A stretch of DNA of 64,000 bases from Planococcus salinus (GCF_003719725.1 NZ_RIAX01000001.1:372001-436000); one strand, 5' to 3'. Numbered from the stretch's first letter, positions 18,111 to 26,996 are shown. Translations and numbers: made by a program. Notes: generated from the sequence alone by a model not told the origin.

Positions 18111-18344
18111 CTACCGCGTTTTTGGTTGAGTTTCTTTTGTAGCCAGCGTCCGGATCTTTTCGGCGTTCATTGCCCAAATCACGCTGACAATCACATAGTA
18201 AATCGCCACCACGGACAGGTTATCCGTCACATTCGTGCCGAATGTTTTCGCTGATACGAAGTGTCCCCACAAAAGACCGACCACCAGTGTCAGGACGGGC
18301 GTGAGAAGGTGAACAATCAAATATAAAAATTTGTCGAGCTTCAT
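18111..18344 (-). CDS. Small two-helix membrane protein
   Basis: A 77-residue hydrophobic protein: MKLDKFLYLIVHLLTPVLTLVVGLLW, a short loop with TFGTNVTDN, then a second helix LSVVAIYYVIVSVIWAMNAEK and a charged tail. Family not recognised. An imperfect hairpin at about 18060-18100 may be the terminator for it and for the convergent gene to the left. Confidence 0.5.
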   Translation of the reverse strand: MKLDKFLYLIVHLLTPVLTLVVGLLWGHFVSAKTFGTNVTDNLSVVAIYYVIVSVIWAMNAEKIRTLATKETQPKTR

Positions 18345-18686
18345 CAGTTGTCCTGCCTTTCCGAACCAGGATGTGTTCTATATTCAGTTTACAGAACTTC
18401 GCATGAAATGAAAATGAGATCTGTGTGCGCGCAGTTACAAAAACATAAGCAAATACTTATTTGATAAATAATTAAATTATGTAAACTAATATACGGAAAA
18501 TTCTCAAGCCCTTTTCGCTCTTCTATTTTGATACATAAGAATATACTTATGGGAATAATATTTATATTATGTATACTAAATGAACCTACAAGAGCCATAT
18601 ACGCAGCGTGCCTATGTATTCCTCGACCCTGTTCATGATATGGTAGCAGAAAGAAGAAAAAAGAAAAAATGAGAGGAATGGTGGAA
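18345..18686. other. AT-rich intergenic region, no gene seen
   Basis: Divergent upstream region of two genes. It carries two copies of a 14-mer, ATTATGTAAACTAA (18476) and ATTATGTATACTAA (18566); a third, ATTATGTCTACTAA, is found at 26521. No convincing ORF. Confidence 0.5.
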
Positions 18687-19349
18687 ATGAACATACTGGT
18701 TGTCGGAGCGAACGGGAAAGTCGGAAAACACTTGGTGAAGCTGATTCAGGAAAGCGATGGACATCAGGCCAAAGCGATGATCCGTGACCAGCAGCAAGCG
18801 TCTTTTTTCGAAGAGCTGGGCGCTAAAACAGTGGTTGTCGATTTGGAAGACGACATCTCCGAAATTGCCAAAGCAGCGGATGGTGTTGATGCCATTGTCT
18901 TTACTGCCGGTTCCGGCGGGCATACAGGCGCCGACAAAACCATTTTGATCGATTTGGACGGAGCGGTGAAAACGATGGAAGCAGCGAAGCAGGCGGGTGT
19001 GAAGCGGTTTGTGCTGATCAGTTCGTTTGATACCAGACGGGAAAAGTGGATCGGCGGATCGTTCAAGCCGTACGTGGCGGCGAAGTATTATGCGGATATG
19101 TGGCTGAAATCGACCGATTTGGAGTATACCTTGATTCACCCGGGAATTTTAACGGATGAGCCGGGAACAGGAAATGTGCACGCCGCTGCTGAGACGGAAC
19201 GTGCCGAAATTCCGCGGGAAGACGTAGCGCGGGTGATTTTGGCAGTGCTGGAAGATGACGCGACGATCCATAAAGAATTCCAGGTGATTTCGGGGGACAC
19301 AGCAGTCAGCGAAGCGGTAGCATCGATTGAGTCCATGGGAAACAGGTAG
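18687..19349 (+). CDS. Atypical SDR, NAD(P)-binding (YhfK/SDR_a5-like)
   Basis: A 220-residue NAD(P)-binding protein of the NmrA/atypical SDR group. The glycine-rich motif VVGANGKVGKHLV opens the protein, followed by AKAMIRDQQQ, VVVDLEDD, VFTAGSGGHTG and FVLISSFDTRR, then HPGILTDEPGTG. The Tyr-x3-Lys is present in PYVAAKYYADMWLK. Substrate unknown; relatives act as epimerase/dehydratase-like or redox sensor proteins. I chose ATG 18687; an in-frame ATG at 18669 is possible. Confidence 0.82.
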   Translation: MNILVVGANGKVGKHLVKLIQESDGHQAKAMIRDQQQASFFEELGAKTVVVDLEDDISEIAKAADGVDAIVFTAGSGGHTGADKTILIDLDGAVKTMEAAKQAGVKRFVLISSFDTRREKWIGGSFKPYVAAKYYADMWLKSTDLEYTLIHPGILTDEPGTGNVHAAAETERAEIPREDVARVILAVLEDDATIHKEFQVISGDTAVSEAVASIESMGNR

Positions 19350-19486
19350 AAATTTTTGCTCTTCCAATGTCAGGTGCCAGCAGGATAAACGGAAGGATTG
19401 CAAACAGGCATGCAGCGGCCGGCGGGGCGGTGACAGCAGCCAGGCAGTGATGCACCAAACGGTTTTAGCGAATGACAAAACCCAGC

Positions 19487-19526
19487 AAAAAAAGCGGCTG
19501 CTCTGTTGCAGAGTTGGCCGCTTTTT
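19487..19526. terminator. Bidirectional terminator
   Basis: A stem AAAGCGGC / GCCGCTTT with an inner CTCTG/CAGAG pairing between the convergent SDR and flavoprotein genes. Confidence 0.75.
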
Positions 19527-19540
19527 AGCTGGCTTTATTT

Positions 19541-20839
19541 TTATCCGCAGCAGGAGCCCCCTGCACCGATTGCAGCCTTTGGCGGAATGGTGATCGAACT
19601 GCTGCAAACGCCGGTCTCGGGCAGTGACAATTCCACGTTTCGGGCTGCATCCAAGTCTCCTGCCAAATAGGCCACGACAGAACGCGCCTGTTCGTATCCC
19701 GTTGCCATCAGAAATGTCGGAGCGCGCCCATAGCTTTTGGCTCCGAGAATGTAAAAATCTTTTTCCGGTTGCTGCAGCTCCAGCTCTCCATGAGGCCGGA
19801 CCGTGCCGCAGCTGTGGACGTTCGGATCAATCAATGGCGCCAGTGCCGGAACGCTTTCGAGTGCCGGATCGAACGCAAAACGGATTTCCTTTAAAAAACC
19901 GAAGTCCGGCCGTGCACCGGTATTGGCGATGACGGCGTCGAAAGGGCCGAATACGGCAGGGGTGCCGTCTTGTGCCGCCTGAAGCGTAACACCGCCATCT
20001 TTTTCTGCTCGATAAGACTGAATCAGCACAGAAGTTATCAGCTTCATCCGGCCCTGCTCAAGCGCTTGTTGGACGCGTAAGCCGAGAGCGCCTCGTGCCG
20101 GCAGCTGATCTGCACGGCCTCCGCCCAAAAGGCTGTCCGCATTCGAACGGCGGATGATCCACGTGATTTCTGTGTTGGGTGCTTCGTTCTGCAAAAGCAC
20201 CAGGTCGAGCAGGGAATTGAACGCCGAATGGCCGCTTCCCACGACGGCTATGCGCTTGTTTTCATAAATATGGCGGTCTCGTCCCAATACATCGGGGATG
20301 CCGTAGTGAATCGCTTTATCCGGCGAATCCGGCATGCCGCCTGACACCAGCGGGTTCGGATGTTGCCAGGTGCCTGTAGCATCAAGAACGGCCCGGGCAC
20401 GGAATTTCCGAATTGCACCTGTACCGGTTTTCACAATCACTTCAAACGCCCGGTCGTTGCGCCCTTCCGTTCTCACTTTGTCCATCCCTTCTCGGGCCAC
20501 GTGGATGACACGGCTGCCGAGATGGACAAAAGGTTTTATTTCCGGAAGTTCCCCCAGCGGCTGCAGGTACTGTGCCGCGATATCCCTTCCAAGAGGCAGG
20601 TGGTCAGGGTCCGGCAGTGCGGCTCCGTGTTTTTCCAACAAAGATGCGGCGGCTTTGTCCATGTTGTAACGCCACGGCGAAAACAGCCGGACGTGTCCAT
20701 ACTCCAGAAAATTCGCCCCAAGCCGGGAGGCCGCTTCGAATAAGAGAAACGGTTTGCCGCGCTTAACGAGCTGGGCGGCGGCTGCCAATCCGACAGGACC
20801 TCCACCGATAATGGCCACAGGCAACGAATGCAATGTCAT
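19541..20839 (-). CDS. FAD/NAD(P)-dependent oxidoreductase paired with ArsR
   Basis: A 432-residue flavoprotein monooxygenase-like enzyme. The FAD-binding motif is VAIIGGGPVGLAAAAQLVKRG; the NADPH-binding motif is IAVVGSGHSAFNSLLDL; an ATGTW element precedes the latter and a VIANTGARPDF element follows. The extreme C-terminus carries a CCG metal-thiol-like tail (GGSCCG). It lies 38 nt downstream of an ArsR-type repressor gene on the same strand, so it is likely induced by a metalloid. Flavoproteins of this sort occur in arsenic gene clusters, but the substrate is not known. ATG 20839 has AAGGAG 8 nt upstream. Confidence 0.8.
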   Translation of the reverse strand: MTLHSLPVAIIGGGPVGLAAAAQLVKRGKPFLLFEAASRLGANFLEYGHVRLFSPWRYNMDKAAASLLEKHGAALPDPDHLPLGRDIAAQYLQPLGELPEIKPFVHLGSRVIHVAREGMDKVRTEGRNDRAFEVIVKTGTGAIRKFRARAVLDATGTWQHPNPLVSGGMPDSPDKAIHYGIPDVLGRDRHIYENKRIAVVGSGHSAFNSLLDLVLLQNEAPNTEITWIIRRSNADSLLGGGRADQLPARGALGLRVQQALEQGRMKLITSVLIQSYRAEKDGGVTLQAAQDGTPAVFGPFDAVIANTGARPDFGFLKEIRFAFDPALESVPALAPLIDPNVHSCGTVRPHGELELQQPEKDFYILGAKSYGRAPTFLMATGYEQARSVVAYLAGDLDAARNVELSLPETGVCSSSITIPPKAAIGAGGSCCG

Positions 20840-20885
20840 TTCCAACACTCCTTCATCAGTTGATTTGGATTACTGAAACCAAAAA

Positions 20886-21200
20886 TCAGCAGGACGGCCC
20901 GATCAAACAGCAAAGTTCCGTCGATAACAGACGGGACAGTTCGCTGGTGTTCACCGCATAATAACTCCAGGTCCCTTTGGTTTCCTTCGTAATGAATTCC
21001 GCTTGCAGCAATATTTTCAAATGATACGACAGTTTGGACTGCGGAATCGCCATGTCTTCCACCAGGTCACAGACACAGACGGACCCTTTTTTGCAGATGG
21101 TGTTCAGCAGCTCAATCCGTTTTGGGTCGGCCAGCGCTTTGAATTTCTGTGCATAGCTATCGAGCGGCAGCGCAGGAGCCGGCGGGTGTGTGTTTTCCAT
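20886..21200 (-). CDS. ArsR/SmtB-family metalloregulator
   Basis: A 104-residue winged-helix repressor. It has FKALADPKRIELLNTI, a recognition helix in AIPQSKLSYHLKILLQA, and WSYYAVN in the wing. The metal-sensing CVC pair (C42, C44 in SVCVCDLVEDM) matches the ArsR arsenite/antimonite site, and a further Cys cluster is at the C-terminus (C97, C98, C104). The start is ATG 21200; upstream codons would read through the operator. Two palindromes upstream are likely binding sites. It is co-directional with the flavoprotein gene. Confidence 0.88.
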   Translation of the reverse strand: MENTHPPAPALPLDSYAQKFKALADPKRIELLNTICKKGSVCVCDLVEDMAIPQSKLSYHLKILLQAEFITKETKGTWSYYAVNTSELSRLLSTELCCLIGPSC

Positions 21201-21228
21201 CAGGAAGAGACCTCCAGTCGAATAATAA

Positions 21229-21244
21229 ATCAAATTTATTTGAT
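21229..21244. promoter_or_regulatory. Putative ArsR operator 1
   Basis: ATCAAAT-TT-ATTTGAT, a perfect 7-bp inverted repeat with a 2-bp centre, 28 nt upstream of the arsR-like start codon. Confidence 0.65.
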
Positions 21245-21282
21245 GAATTAACAATAACGCGGCTTCAAGAGAAAAGCAAGAG

Positions 21283-21306
21283 ATTAATCAAAATAATTTG
21301 ATTAAT
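21283..21306. promoter_or_regulatory. Putative ArsR operator 2
   Basis: ATTAATCAAA-ATAA-TTTGATTAAT, a perfect 10-bp inverted repeat sharing the ATCAAA/TTTGAT core with operator 1. The promoter of the arsR-like gene should lie close to or between the two. Confidence 0.6.
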
Positions 21307-21430
21307 TAAACGGCATCATTACATTATGTAAAAATACTTGCCGATCAAAAAACGGATTCCCGGATAAACCGAACCGGCATTTTCTCCTGCAGACTCTTGC
21401 GTGAATTTTTGAGCAATTCCGCAAAGTCGA

Positions 21431-21459
21431 TTGACACAGATATTGCCCCTCTCTATACT
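21431..21459 (+). promoter_or_regulatory. Strong sigma-A promoter for acyl-CoA ligase
   Basis: TTGACA (21431-21436), 17-bp spacer, TATACT (21454-21459); start codon 43 nt further on. Confidence 0.8.
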
Positions 21460-21501
21460 GATATATAACACGTTTATTATTACATAGTGGAAAGGGGTTT
21501 G

Positions 21502-23103
21502 ATGGACATGTTGGCACCTTTGACACCCATCGATTGGAAACGCAGAGCAGTAAAATACTATCCGGAGAAAATAGCGGTGATTGATGAGGACAAACAATTC
21601 ACCTACAAAGAATTTGGAAACCGGACAGACCAGCTTTCCATCGCTTTACATACCAGCGGCGTAAAACCGCAGGAGCACGTGGCGGTCATGCTGCCGAATA
21701 CGCATTACATGCTGGAGGCTTTTTATGGCATTGTGCAGCTGGGAGCGGTTATTGTGCCGCTGAATTTCCGGTTGAGCGCCAAGGACCTGGAGTACATCAT
21801 CCGGCACAGTGACGCCAAGACCTTGATCGTCGATGCCGAGTTCGGCAAACTGATCGAAGACATACAGGACAAGCTGCCGATCGAACGGTATATCGTCGTG
21901 CCGGTTGACGGGCACGAATCCGCCATCAACGGAACGGATTATGAAGCGTTTATCAGCCAGGTGCCGGAAGATGCTGTCCTGCCGTCTGTTGAAATCGACG
22001 AAAACAGCATGCTGTCACTGAACTACACGAGCGGCACGACTTCCAATCCAAAAGGGGTCATGCAGACGCATCGCACCAATTACATGAACGCGGCCAACTT
22101 CCTGCATCACCTGGAAGTTAAATTTGACGATGTGTACCTGCATACCTTGCCGATGTTCCATACCAACGGCTGGGGCGGCGTTTGGGCCATTACAGCAGCC
22201 GGCGCCACGCATGTCTGCCTGCGGAAAGTCGACCCGCCGCTGGTGCTGGATCTGTTTGAACAGCACGGCATTTCGGTGCTGTGCGGCGCGCCGACCGTCG
22301 TCAATATGCTGGTCAATGAACCGAAAGCCAAATCGCTGCAGCTGAGCCGGAAACTGCGGATGGCAACAGCCGGTTCACCGCCTGCCGCGGCCCTGATCGC
22401 CAAAGCACAGAATATCCTCGGCCTCAATATGATGCATGTCTATGGATTGACTGAAACGTCGCCGTTTATCCTGTACTGCGAATGGAAAAATGAATTCGAT
22501 TCGAAATCACTCGAGGAACAGGCGACGATCAAAGCGCGTCAAGGCATCGAGCTGGCATTCAACGGGGAAACCAAAGTGGTGAACCAGGAAGACGGCAAGG
22601 AAGTCGCCTGGAACGGCAAAGAGCTGGGTGAAATCATCACGCGCGGCAATGTGGTGATGAAAGGCTATTACAAAGATCCTGAAAAAACAGCGGAAGCCAT
22701 CAAAGACGGTTGGTTTTATACAGGCGATCTGGCGGTGACGCATCCGGACGGGTTTATCGAAATCCAGGACCGCATCAAGGATATGATCATTTCCGGCGGG
22801 GAAAACATCTCCTCCACGGAAATTGAAGGCGTGCTGTACAAACACCCGGACATCCTGGAAGTGGCGGTGATTGCCGTACCGGATGAAAAATGGGGGGAAG
22901 TGCCGAAAGCGATTGTTGTTCTGCGCCCTGGAGCGGACATCACCGAACAGCAGCTTCTTGATTACACACGGGATCAGATGTCCCGTTTCAAAGTGCCGAA
23001 GTCGGTGGAGTTTGTCGAGTCGCTGCCGAAGACCGCAACAGGCAAACTGCAGAAATTCCAGCTGCGGGAAATGTACTGGAATGCGGGCAAAAAAGTAAAT
23101 TGA
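21502..23103 (+). CDS. AMP-binding acyl-CoA ligase (AlkK/long-chain type)
   Basis: A 533-residue adenylate-forming enzyme that activates a fatty or related carboxylic acid to its CoA ester with ATP. Motifs: the P-loop YTSGTTSNPKGVMQTH, LPMFHTNGWG, the YGLTETSPF motif, the GWFYTGDLAV hinge region and the catalytic Lys in KTATGKLQKFQLRE. The closest match in my memory is the AlkK-like medium/long-chain group. ATG at 21502 or 21508 is possible behind AAAGGGG. Monocistronic, with own promoter and terminator. Confidence 0.9.
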   Translation: MDMLAPLTPIDWKRRAVKYYPEKIAVIDEDKQFTYKEFGNRTDQLSIALHTSGVKPQEHVAVMLPNTHYMLEAFYGIVQLGAVIVPLNFRLSAKDLEYIIRHSDAKTLIVDAEFGKLIEDIQDKLPIERYIVVPVDGHESAINGTDYEAFISQVPEDAVLPSVEIDENSMLSLNYTSGTTSNPKGVMQTHRTNYMNAANFLHHLEVKFDDVYLHTLPMFHTNGWGGVWAITAAGATHVCLRKVDPPLVLDLFEQHGISVLCGAPTVVNMLVNEPKAKSLQLSRKLRMATAGSPPAAALIAKAQNILGLNMMHVYGLTETSPFILYCEWKNEFDSKSLEEQATIKARQGIELAFNGETKVVNQEDGKEVAWNGKELGEIITRGNVVMKGYYKDPEKTAEAIKDGWFYTGDLAVTHPDGFIEIQDRIKDMIISGGENISSTEIEGVLYKHPDILEVAVIAVPDEKWGEVPKAIVVLRPGADITEQQLLDYTRDQMSRFKVPKSVEFVESLPKTATGKLQKFQLREMYWNAGKKVN

Positions 23104-23110
23104 TCCACCA

Positions 23111-23143
23111 CAAAACCTGAAGCCGACATGGCTTCAGGTTTTG
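23111..23143 (+). terminator. Terminator after acyl-CoA ligase
   Basis: A perfect 14-bp stem CAAAACCTGAAGCC and its complement with a 5-nt loop; its distal arm supplies the T-run. Confidence 0.85.
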
Positions 23144-23221
23144 TTTGGTTTACCGGGTAGTTTGTGATCAGCGGCACAGGGAATAAAGTAGAAAAAGCAA
23201 TTTCGGAAAGGGGTGCAGGAA

Positions 23222-23920
23222 ATGACAAAAGATCAAAGACCCGTGACAGCAGCCAGCCAGCTGAAGCCGGAAAAACGAATGAGGCTTGCGGCCACTGCCG
23301 CGGCCAGTAATAAGCAATTGCATGAAAGTGGGACCGGCAGAGACAAGGGAACAATGGAGCAGCTGAATATACATTATGTGGAAAAGATTATCAGTGAGTG
23401 GCCGGAACTGTCACGGAAAGCGGCTGAACAAACCATCGGGTTTTACGGGCCGCCGAACGAAGCGACCAACAGCCGCCTGTTTTGGTTCTATAATGGCCCC
23501 TGGAAGCGGACCGTCGTGTACCGGGACCAGATTCCGCATGATTTCCCGGAACCGCACGTGGACATGCTGGAGTCGGTCATCGATTACCATGTACCACCGG
23601 AGAAAATGAGCGAAATCGCGGCGTTTGACGGCAGCATCATCGTCGAACGGACAAAAGGGGAAGTGGCGGCACGCTGCGATCTGGAAGCGGCGAATATCCT
23701 GGCTTTGAATTTGATGCACGACATCGTCACCGATAAGAAGACCGCAAAACAAGCCCGTAAATTTTGCGCCAATGAAATGGCGGCATATGCCCTGAACCGG
23801 CCGGCTCCTTATGCGGAACAATTCCAATTCGAATTGCCCGCCGGTGAACAATTTGATACAGACATAACGACCATCAAAAAGAACGCGCTTGTGCAGACGG
23901 TAAAGAAATTAATAAAATGA
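23222..23920 (+). CDS. Conserved-looking hypothetical protein
   Basis: A 232-residue soluble protein that I cannot place in a family. The N-terminal 50 residues are polar and low-complexity-like; the rest is a compact domain with TIGFYGPPNEATNSRLFWF, a WKRTVVYRDQIPHDFPEPH stretch, HVDMLESVIDYHVPPEKMSE, FDGSIIVERTKGEVAARCD and EAANILALNLMHDIVTDKK. The dense Trp/His/Arg pattern suggests a conserved enzyme or binding fold. ATG 23222 follows GAAAGGGGTG. It sits between an acyl-CoA ligase and a FAD monooxygenase, possibly part of a small catabolic set. Confidence 0.65.
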   Translation: MTKDQRPVTAASQLKPEKRMRLAATAAASNKQLHESGTGRDKGTMEQLNIHYVEKIISEWPELSRKAAEQTIGFYGPPNEATNSRLFWFYNGPWKRTVVYRDQIPHDFPEPHVDMLESVIDYHVPPEKMSEIAAFDGSIIVERTKGEVAARCDLEAANILALNLMHDIVTDKKTAKQARKFCANEMAAYALNRPAPYAEQFQFELPAGEQFDTDITTIKKNALVQTVKKLIK

Positions 23921-24038
23921 TCATTGAAACCAGAGGCCTGAAAAGCCTTTTGTTTTATGTAATTGAAGGAAAAATCTGTTGCTGCTTGTTTTCGGCTTTT
24001 CCCTTGATTGTACCAGGTGAAGAAAAGGGGCGAGACAA

Positions 24039-25541
24039 ATGCCAGGCAAAGTTTTAATCAGCGGAGCGGGGCCAACAGGATTGGTAGCAGCAATCAGTCT
24101 GGCCAAGCTCAACATCCCTTTCCGGATCATTGACAAAAACAAAGGCCCGGGGAGAGCGTCAAGAGCGATTGCCGTCCATGCGAGAACACTGGAGTTTTAC
24201 CAGCAGTTGGAGGTTTCGGGTGAAATTATCCAAAAAGGGATCGTCCTCGATCGACTGCAGATTTTCAAAGAAGGAAAATTAAAAGCGATGCTGAAACTGG
24301 AGGAATTGGGAAAAGGGCTGAGCCCCTTCCCGTTTGTTCTCACCCTGCCGCAGGACGAGCACGAACAGATCCTCGTCGGGAAGCTGAACGAGCTTGGCCA
24401 CAGGGTCGACTGGGAAACGGAACTGGTTTCTTTTCGCCAACAAGACGGGTTTGTGGCGGTTGTACTTTCAAAGAACGGGCGGCAGGAAGAGGAGCGGTAT
24501 TCCTATTTATGCGGCTGTGACGGGGTTCGGAGCACCGTCCGGAAAGGGTTGGGACTCGATTTCGCCGGAGGCACCTATCAGCAGGTTTTTTATGTAGCAG
24601 ATGTGCAAAGCGGATCTTCGGTTAAAGGGGTACAGGTGAGGTTTTTCAAAGAAGGCTTTGCGATCGCGCTGCCGGTACGCGCAACCGGTTCCTTGCGCTT
24701 GATCGGTCTCTTGCCCCCTTTTTTGTCGGACAAGCAAAATGTCGGTTTTTCGGAACTGGCAACGTATATTGAGACGAAAACCAAGCTGCGCGTCGACAAA
24801 GAAAATTGGTTTTCGACCTATAAGGTGCATCACCGGGTCAGTGAACGGTTCCAAAAAGGGAATGTCTTTCTGGCAGGAGACGCGGCGCATGTCCACAGTC
24901 CGGCAGGGGGGCAGGGCATGAATACAGGGATTGGCGACGCCTTCAACCTTTCCTGGAAACTGGCGGATGTACTGAAAGGAAAAAGCAATCCGGCCATTCT
25001 CGGGAGTTATGAATCAGAACGGAAAGCGTTTGCAGAAAGTCTGGTTTCTACAACAGACAGGATGTTCGAAATTTTAGTAGGGGAAGGTCTCTCGTCCAAA
25101 ATGGTGAAAGGTGTCATACTTCCATATGTGGCGCCCACGCTGACCAAATCGGACCGTGTCAAACACATGATGTTTAAAACTTTGTCACAGATCCGGATTC
25201 ATTACCGGGACAGCGCGCTCAGCGAAGGAGCGGCTGGTTCCATCCACGGAGGCGACCGTCTGCCGTGGGTTCCTGCAGAAGAAGGAGACAACTTTTTGCC
25301 ATTGCAGGCGATGGATTGGCAATTCCATGTGTATGGAGAGGCGACTCCGGAGTTAATCGATCTGGCAAAAGCTCATGCGATTCCGTATCATCAATTTCCA
25401 TGGACAAAAATCGCAGAAAAAGCGGGAATTGCACAAAATGCTGTTTTTCTGGTGCGGCCGGATGGCCATGTCGCCGTTGCAGATGACGGGAACGGACTGG
25501 ATACCATGGAAAACTATCTCATACGCTTAAAAAGCAGGTGA
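24039..25541 (+). CDS. FAD-dependent aromatic monooxygenase (PheA/TfdB family)
   Basis: A 500-residue group A flavoprotein hydroxylase. The motifs are all there: SGAGPTGLVAAISLAKL (FAD ADP moiety), the GCDGVRSTVRKGLG DG motif, and GDAAHVHSPAGGQGMNTGIGD (FAD ribityl). The C-terminal thioredoxin-like extension (AIPYHQFPW, NAVFLVRPDGHVAV) is typical of phenol-hydroxylase-like members. It probably hydroxylates an aromatic or polyketide-like substrate with NAD(P)H and O2; which one is unknown. ATG behind AAAAGGGGCGAG. Confidence 0.87.
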   Translation: MPGKVLISGAGPTGLVAAISLAKLNIPFRIIDKNKGPGRASRAIAVHARTLEFYQQLEVSGEIIQKGIVLDRLQIFKEGKLKAMLKLEELGKGLSPFPFVLTLPQDEHEQILVGKLNELGHRVDWETELVSFRQQDGFVAVVLSKNGRQEEERYSYLCGCDGVRSTVRKGLGLDFAGGTYQQVFYVADVQSGSSVKGVQVRFFKEGFAIALPVRATGSLRLIGLLPPFLSDKQNVGFSELATYIETKTKLRVDKENWFSTYKVHHRVSERFQKGNVFLAGDAAHVHSPAGGQGMNTGIGDAFNLSWKLADVLKGKSNPAILGSYESERKAFAESLVSTTDRMFEILVGEGLSSKMVKGVILPYVAPTLTKSDRVKHMMFKTLSQIRIHYRDSALSEGAAGSIHGGDRLPWVPAEEGDNFLPLQAMDWQFHVYGEATPELIDLAKAHAIPYHQFPWTKIAEKAGIAQNAVFLVRPDGHVAVADDGNGLDTMENYLIRLKSR

Positions 25542-25584
25542 TTACTGTTTCATGTCGCTTTTTATTGCTGAATAGAACGAAACG

Positions 25585-25629
25585 AAAAAACTCCTGATTT
25601 TCCTGCTGAAAAGCGGAATCAGGAGTTTT
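25585..25629. terminator. Bidirectional terminator
   Basis: AAAACTCCTGATT / AATCAGGAGTTTT stem between convergent genes; overlaps the end of the minus-strand membrane protein gene. Confidence 0.85.
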
Positions 25630-25993
25630 CAGCATGTTCGGCTTTGGAAGCACGCCATTCGCGCAGCAAACTGAAAAGGTAAATGGAATTGATAATCAGA
25701 AGAATGAACATCATGTCTTCACGGCTATAAAACAACAGCATATACAGCGTGAACAGCCAAAAGCTGCTGAATACCATCAGACGGGTCTTCAGTTCGATCC
25801 AAAATGTCCAGGTAAGCTGCAAGTTGATTTCAATGGTTGCGCTGACGAGAAACAGCAGAACGAGTGCAATGAGTATGGCCGTATTGCTCATGAACTTTTC
25901 ATCCAGAGCGGTATTCAGGATAAAAAAGAAAAGACTCGCTGTCAGCAAGGTCCGTACGGCAAAATGAAGGGAATTGACCACGGTTTGGTTCAA
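25619..25993 (-). CDS. Four-helix membrane protein, unknown function
   Basis: A 124-residue protein with four hydrophobic helices: VRTLLTASLFFFILNTAL, NTAILIALVLLFLVSATIEI, LMVFSSFWLFTLYMLLFY and DDMM-type FILLIINSIYLFSLL, ending in REWRASKAEHAENS. It starts at TTG with AGGAG 7 nt upstream. Family not recognised; single-gene transcription unit. Confidence 0.65.
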   Translation of the reverse strand: MNQTVVNSLHFAVRTLLTASLFFFILNTALDEKFMSNTAILIALVLLFLVSATIEINLQLTWTFWIELKTRLMVFSSFWLFTLYMLLFYSREDMMFILLIINSIYLFSLLREWRASKAEHAENS

Positions 25994-26285
25994 AAGCTCA
26001 CTCCTAGGTATGATAGGTAATAATTCCTTATTTTAACAAACTTAGGGATGGTAAGAAAGCGTTCATTTGAAAAAGAAGAGGGTATGGGAAAGAAATCGAA
26101 ACAGGAGCGGCTGATCTGACAATAAGGAGAACCAAAGCCATAGAAGTCAAAAGAGATTGAAAATAAATGAAAATGAACTTTGAATTGGACATGACACATA
26201 CAAGAAGCAGCTAAATAAAAAGAAAATGATGCAACAAGAGATGTATCATCGTTAGAAACAAGGAAGTTGATGAGCTAAACGTTAA

Positions 26286-26472
26286 TGAGACAGAATTTAT
26301 GAGCCGGCTGATTTTTTCCGAAGTTTTCTGTGAGCTATTACAAACAAAAAACAAAAAATGATTTTTAAGGACAATCAAGCCATGCATAAAGCGCGTAATA
26401 GCAGCTAAAACAAGTTTTATTCAAAACTGATGAAAATTCGTAAATATCAGCCCAAAAACCGATTTTGTCTCA
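26286..26472. repeat. Imperfect inverted-repeat (MITE-like) element, about 187 bp
   Basis: The ends are TGAGACAGAAT and, inverted, TGAGACAAAAT. Further in, the arms share GGCTGATTTTTTCCGAAG-TTTTC on the left and GGCTGATATTTACGAATTTTC in the inverted right arm. No ORF inside. GTTAA occurs just left of the element and 2 nt to its right, possibly a relic target duplication. Confidence 0.55.
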
Positions 26473-26594
26473 CTGTTAAAAGTATACTTATTTATTGAAA
26501 CGTTACTTCCGATAATTTATATTATGTCTACTAAAATAGTTTTTAGAAAGATAAGACCTTTTTGTTTGTCTCCTGTTGTATGACATAAATATTA

Positions 26595-26932
26595 TTATGT
26601 ATATGACAAGAACATATTTACTTCTCTACTTCCCTTAGTTTTAATAGAATCTTTAGTAGTGCTACCTGTTGCATTAATAATTCTATAAAACCATTTTCTC
26701 CTATCAGGTGAAAAATTTTTTACAATCGATCTTTTAGTTAAAGTTGCAACGGGATCCATATTTACACTTGTCCAATATAATTTTATAACTTCTCTCTAGC
26801 AAAATCACCTTCTAAAGTGTATGCTAATTTATCTATAATAAATTCCCTTCGGTTTTTCGGTAATATGGAATTCCTTATACAATTAAGTACATTAATAACA
26901 TTAAGTAAGGATACAGAATTTACCCCCCACAT
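26595..26932 (-). pseudogene. Decayed small gene in AT-rich island
   Basis: Two short minus-strand frames follow one another. The first (26932-26783) starts MWGVNSVSLLNVINVLN and includes NRREFIIDKLAYTLEGDFARE before a stop. The second, readable from about 26790 and with an ATG at 26759, includes VIKLYWTSVNMDPVATLTKR, then SPDRRKWFYRIINATGSTTK, ending at 26595. Removing one GA from GAGAGA near 26795 would join them into about 105 residues. Family not recognised, no good ribosome site. AT content is well above the surroundings, suggesting transfer and decay. The rest of 26033-27036 holds no gene I can support. Confidence 0.4.
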
Positions 26933-26996
26933 TCACAAAGATAAATATGTTGGTGAATAACAGTCAGTTACTATTCATTATCCATTAAGAACAAAA

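Noticed and set aside
23164-23179. TGTGA-like CRP half-site upstream of 23222
   Set aside because: The second half-site is poor and there is no -10 at proper distance.
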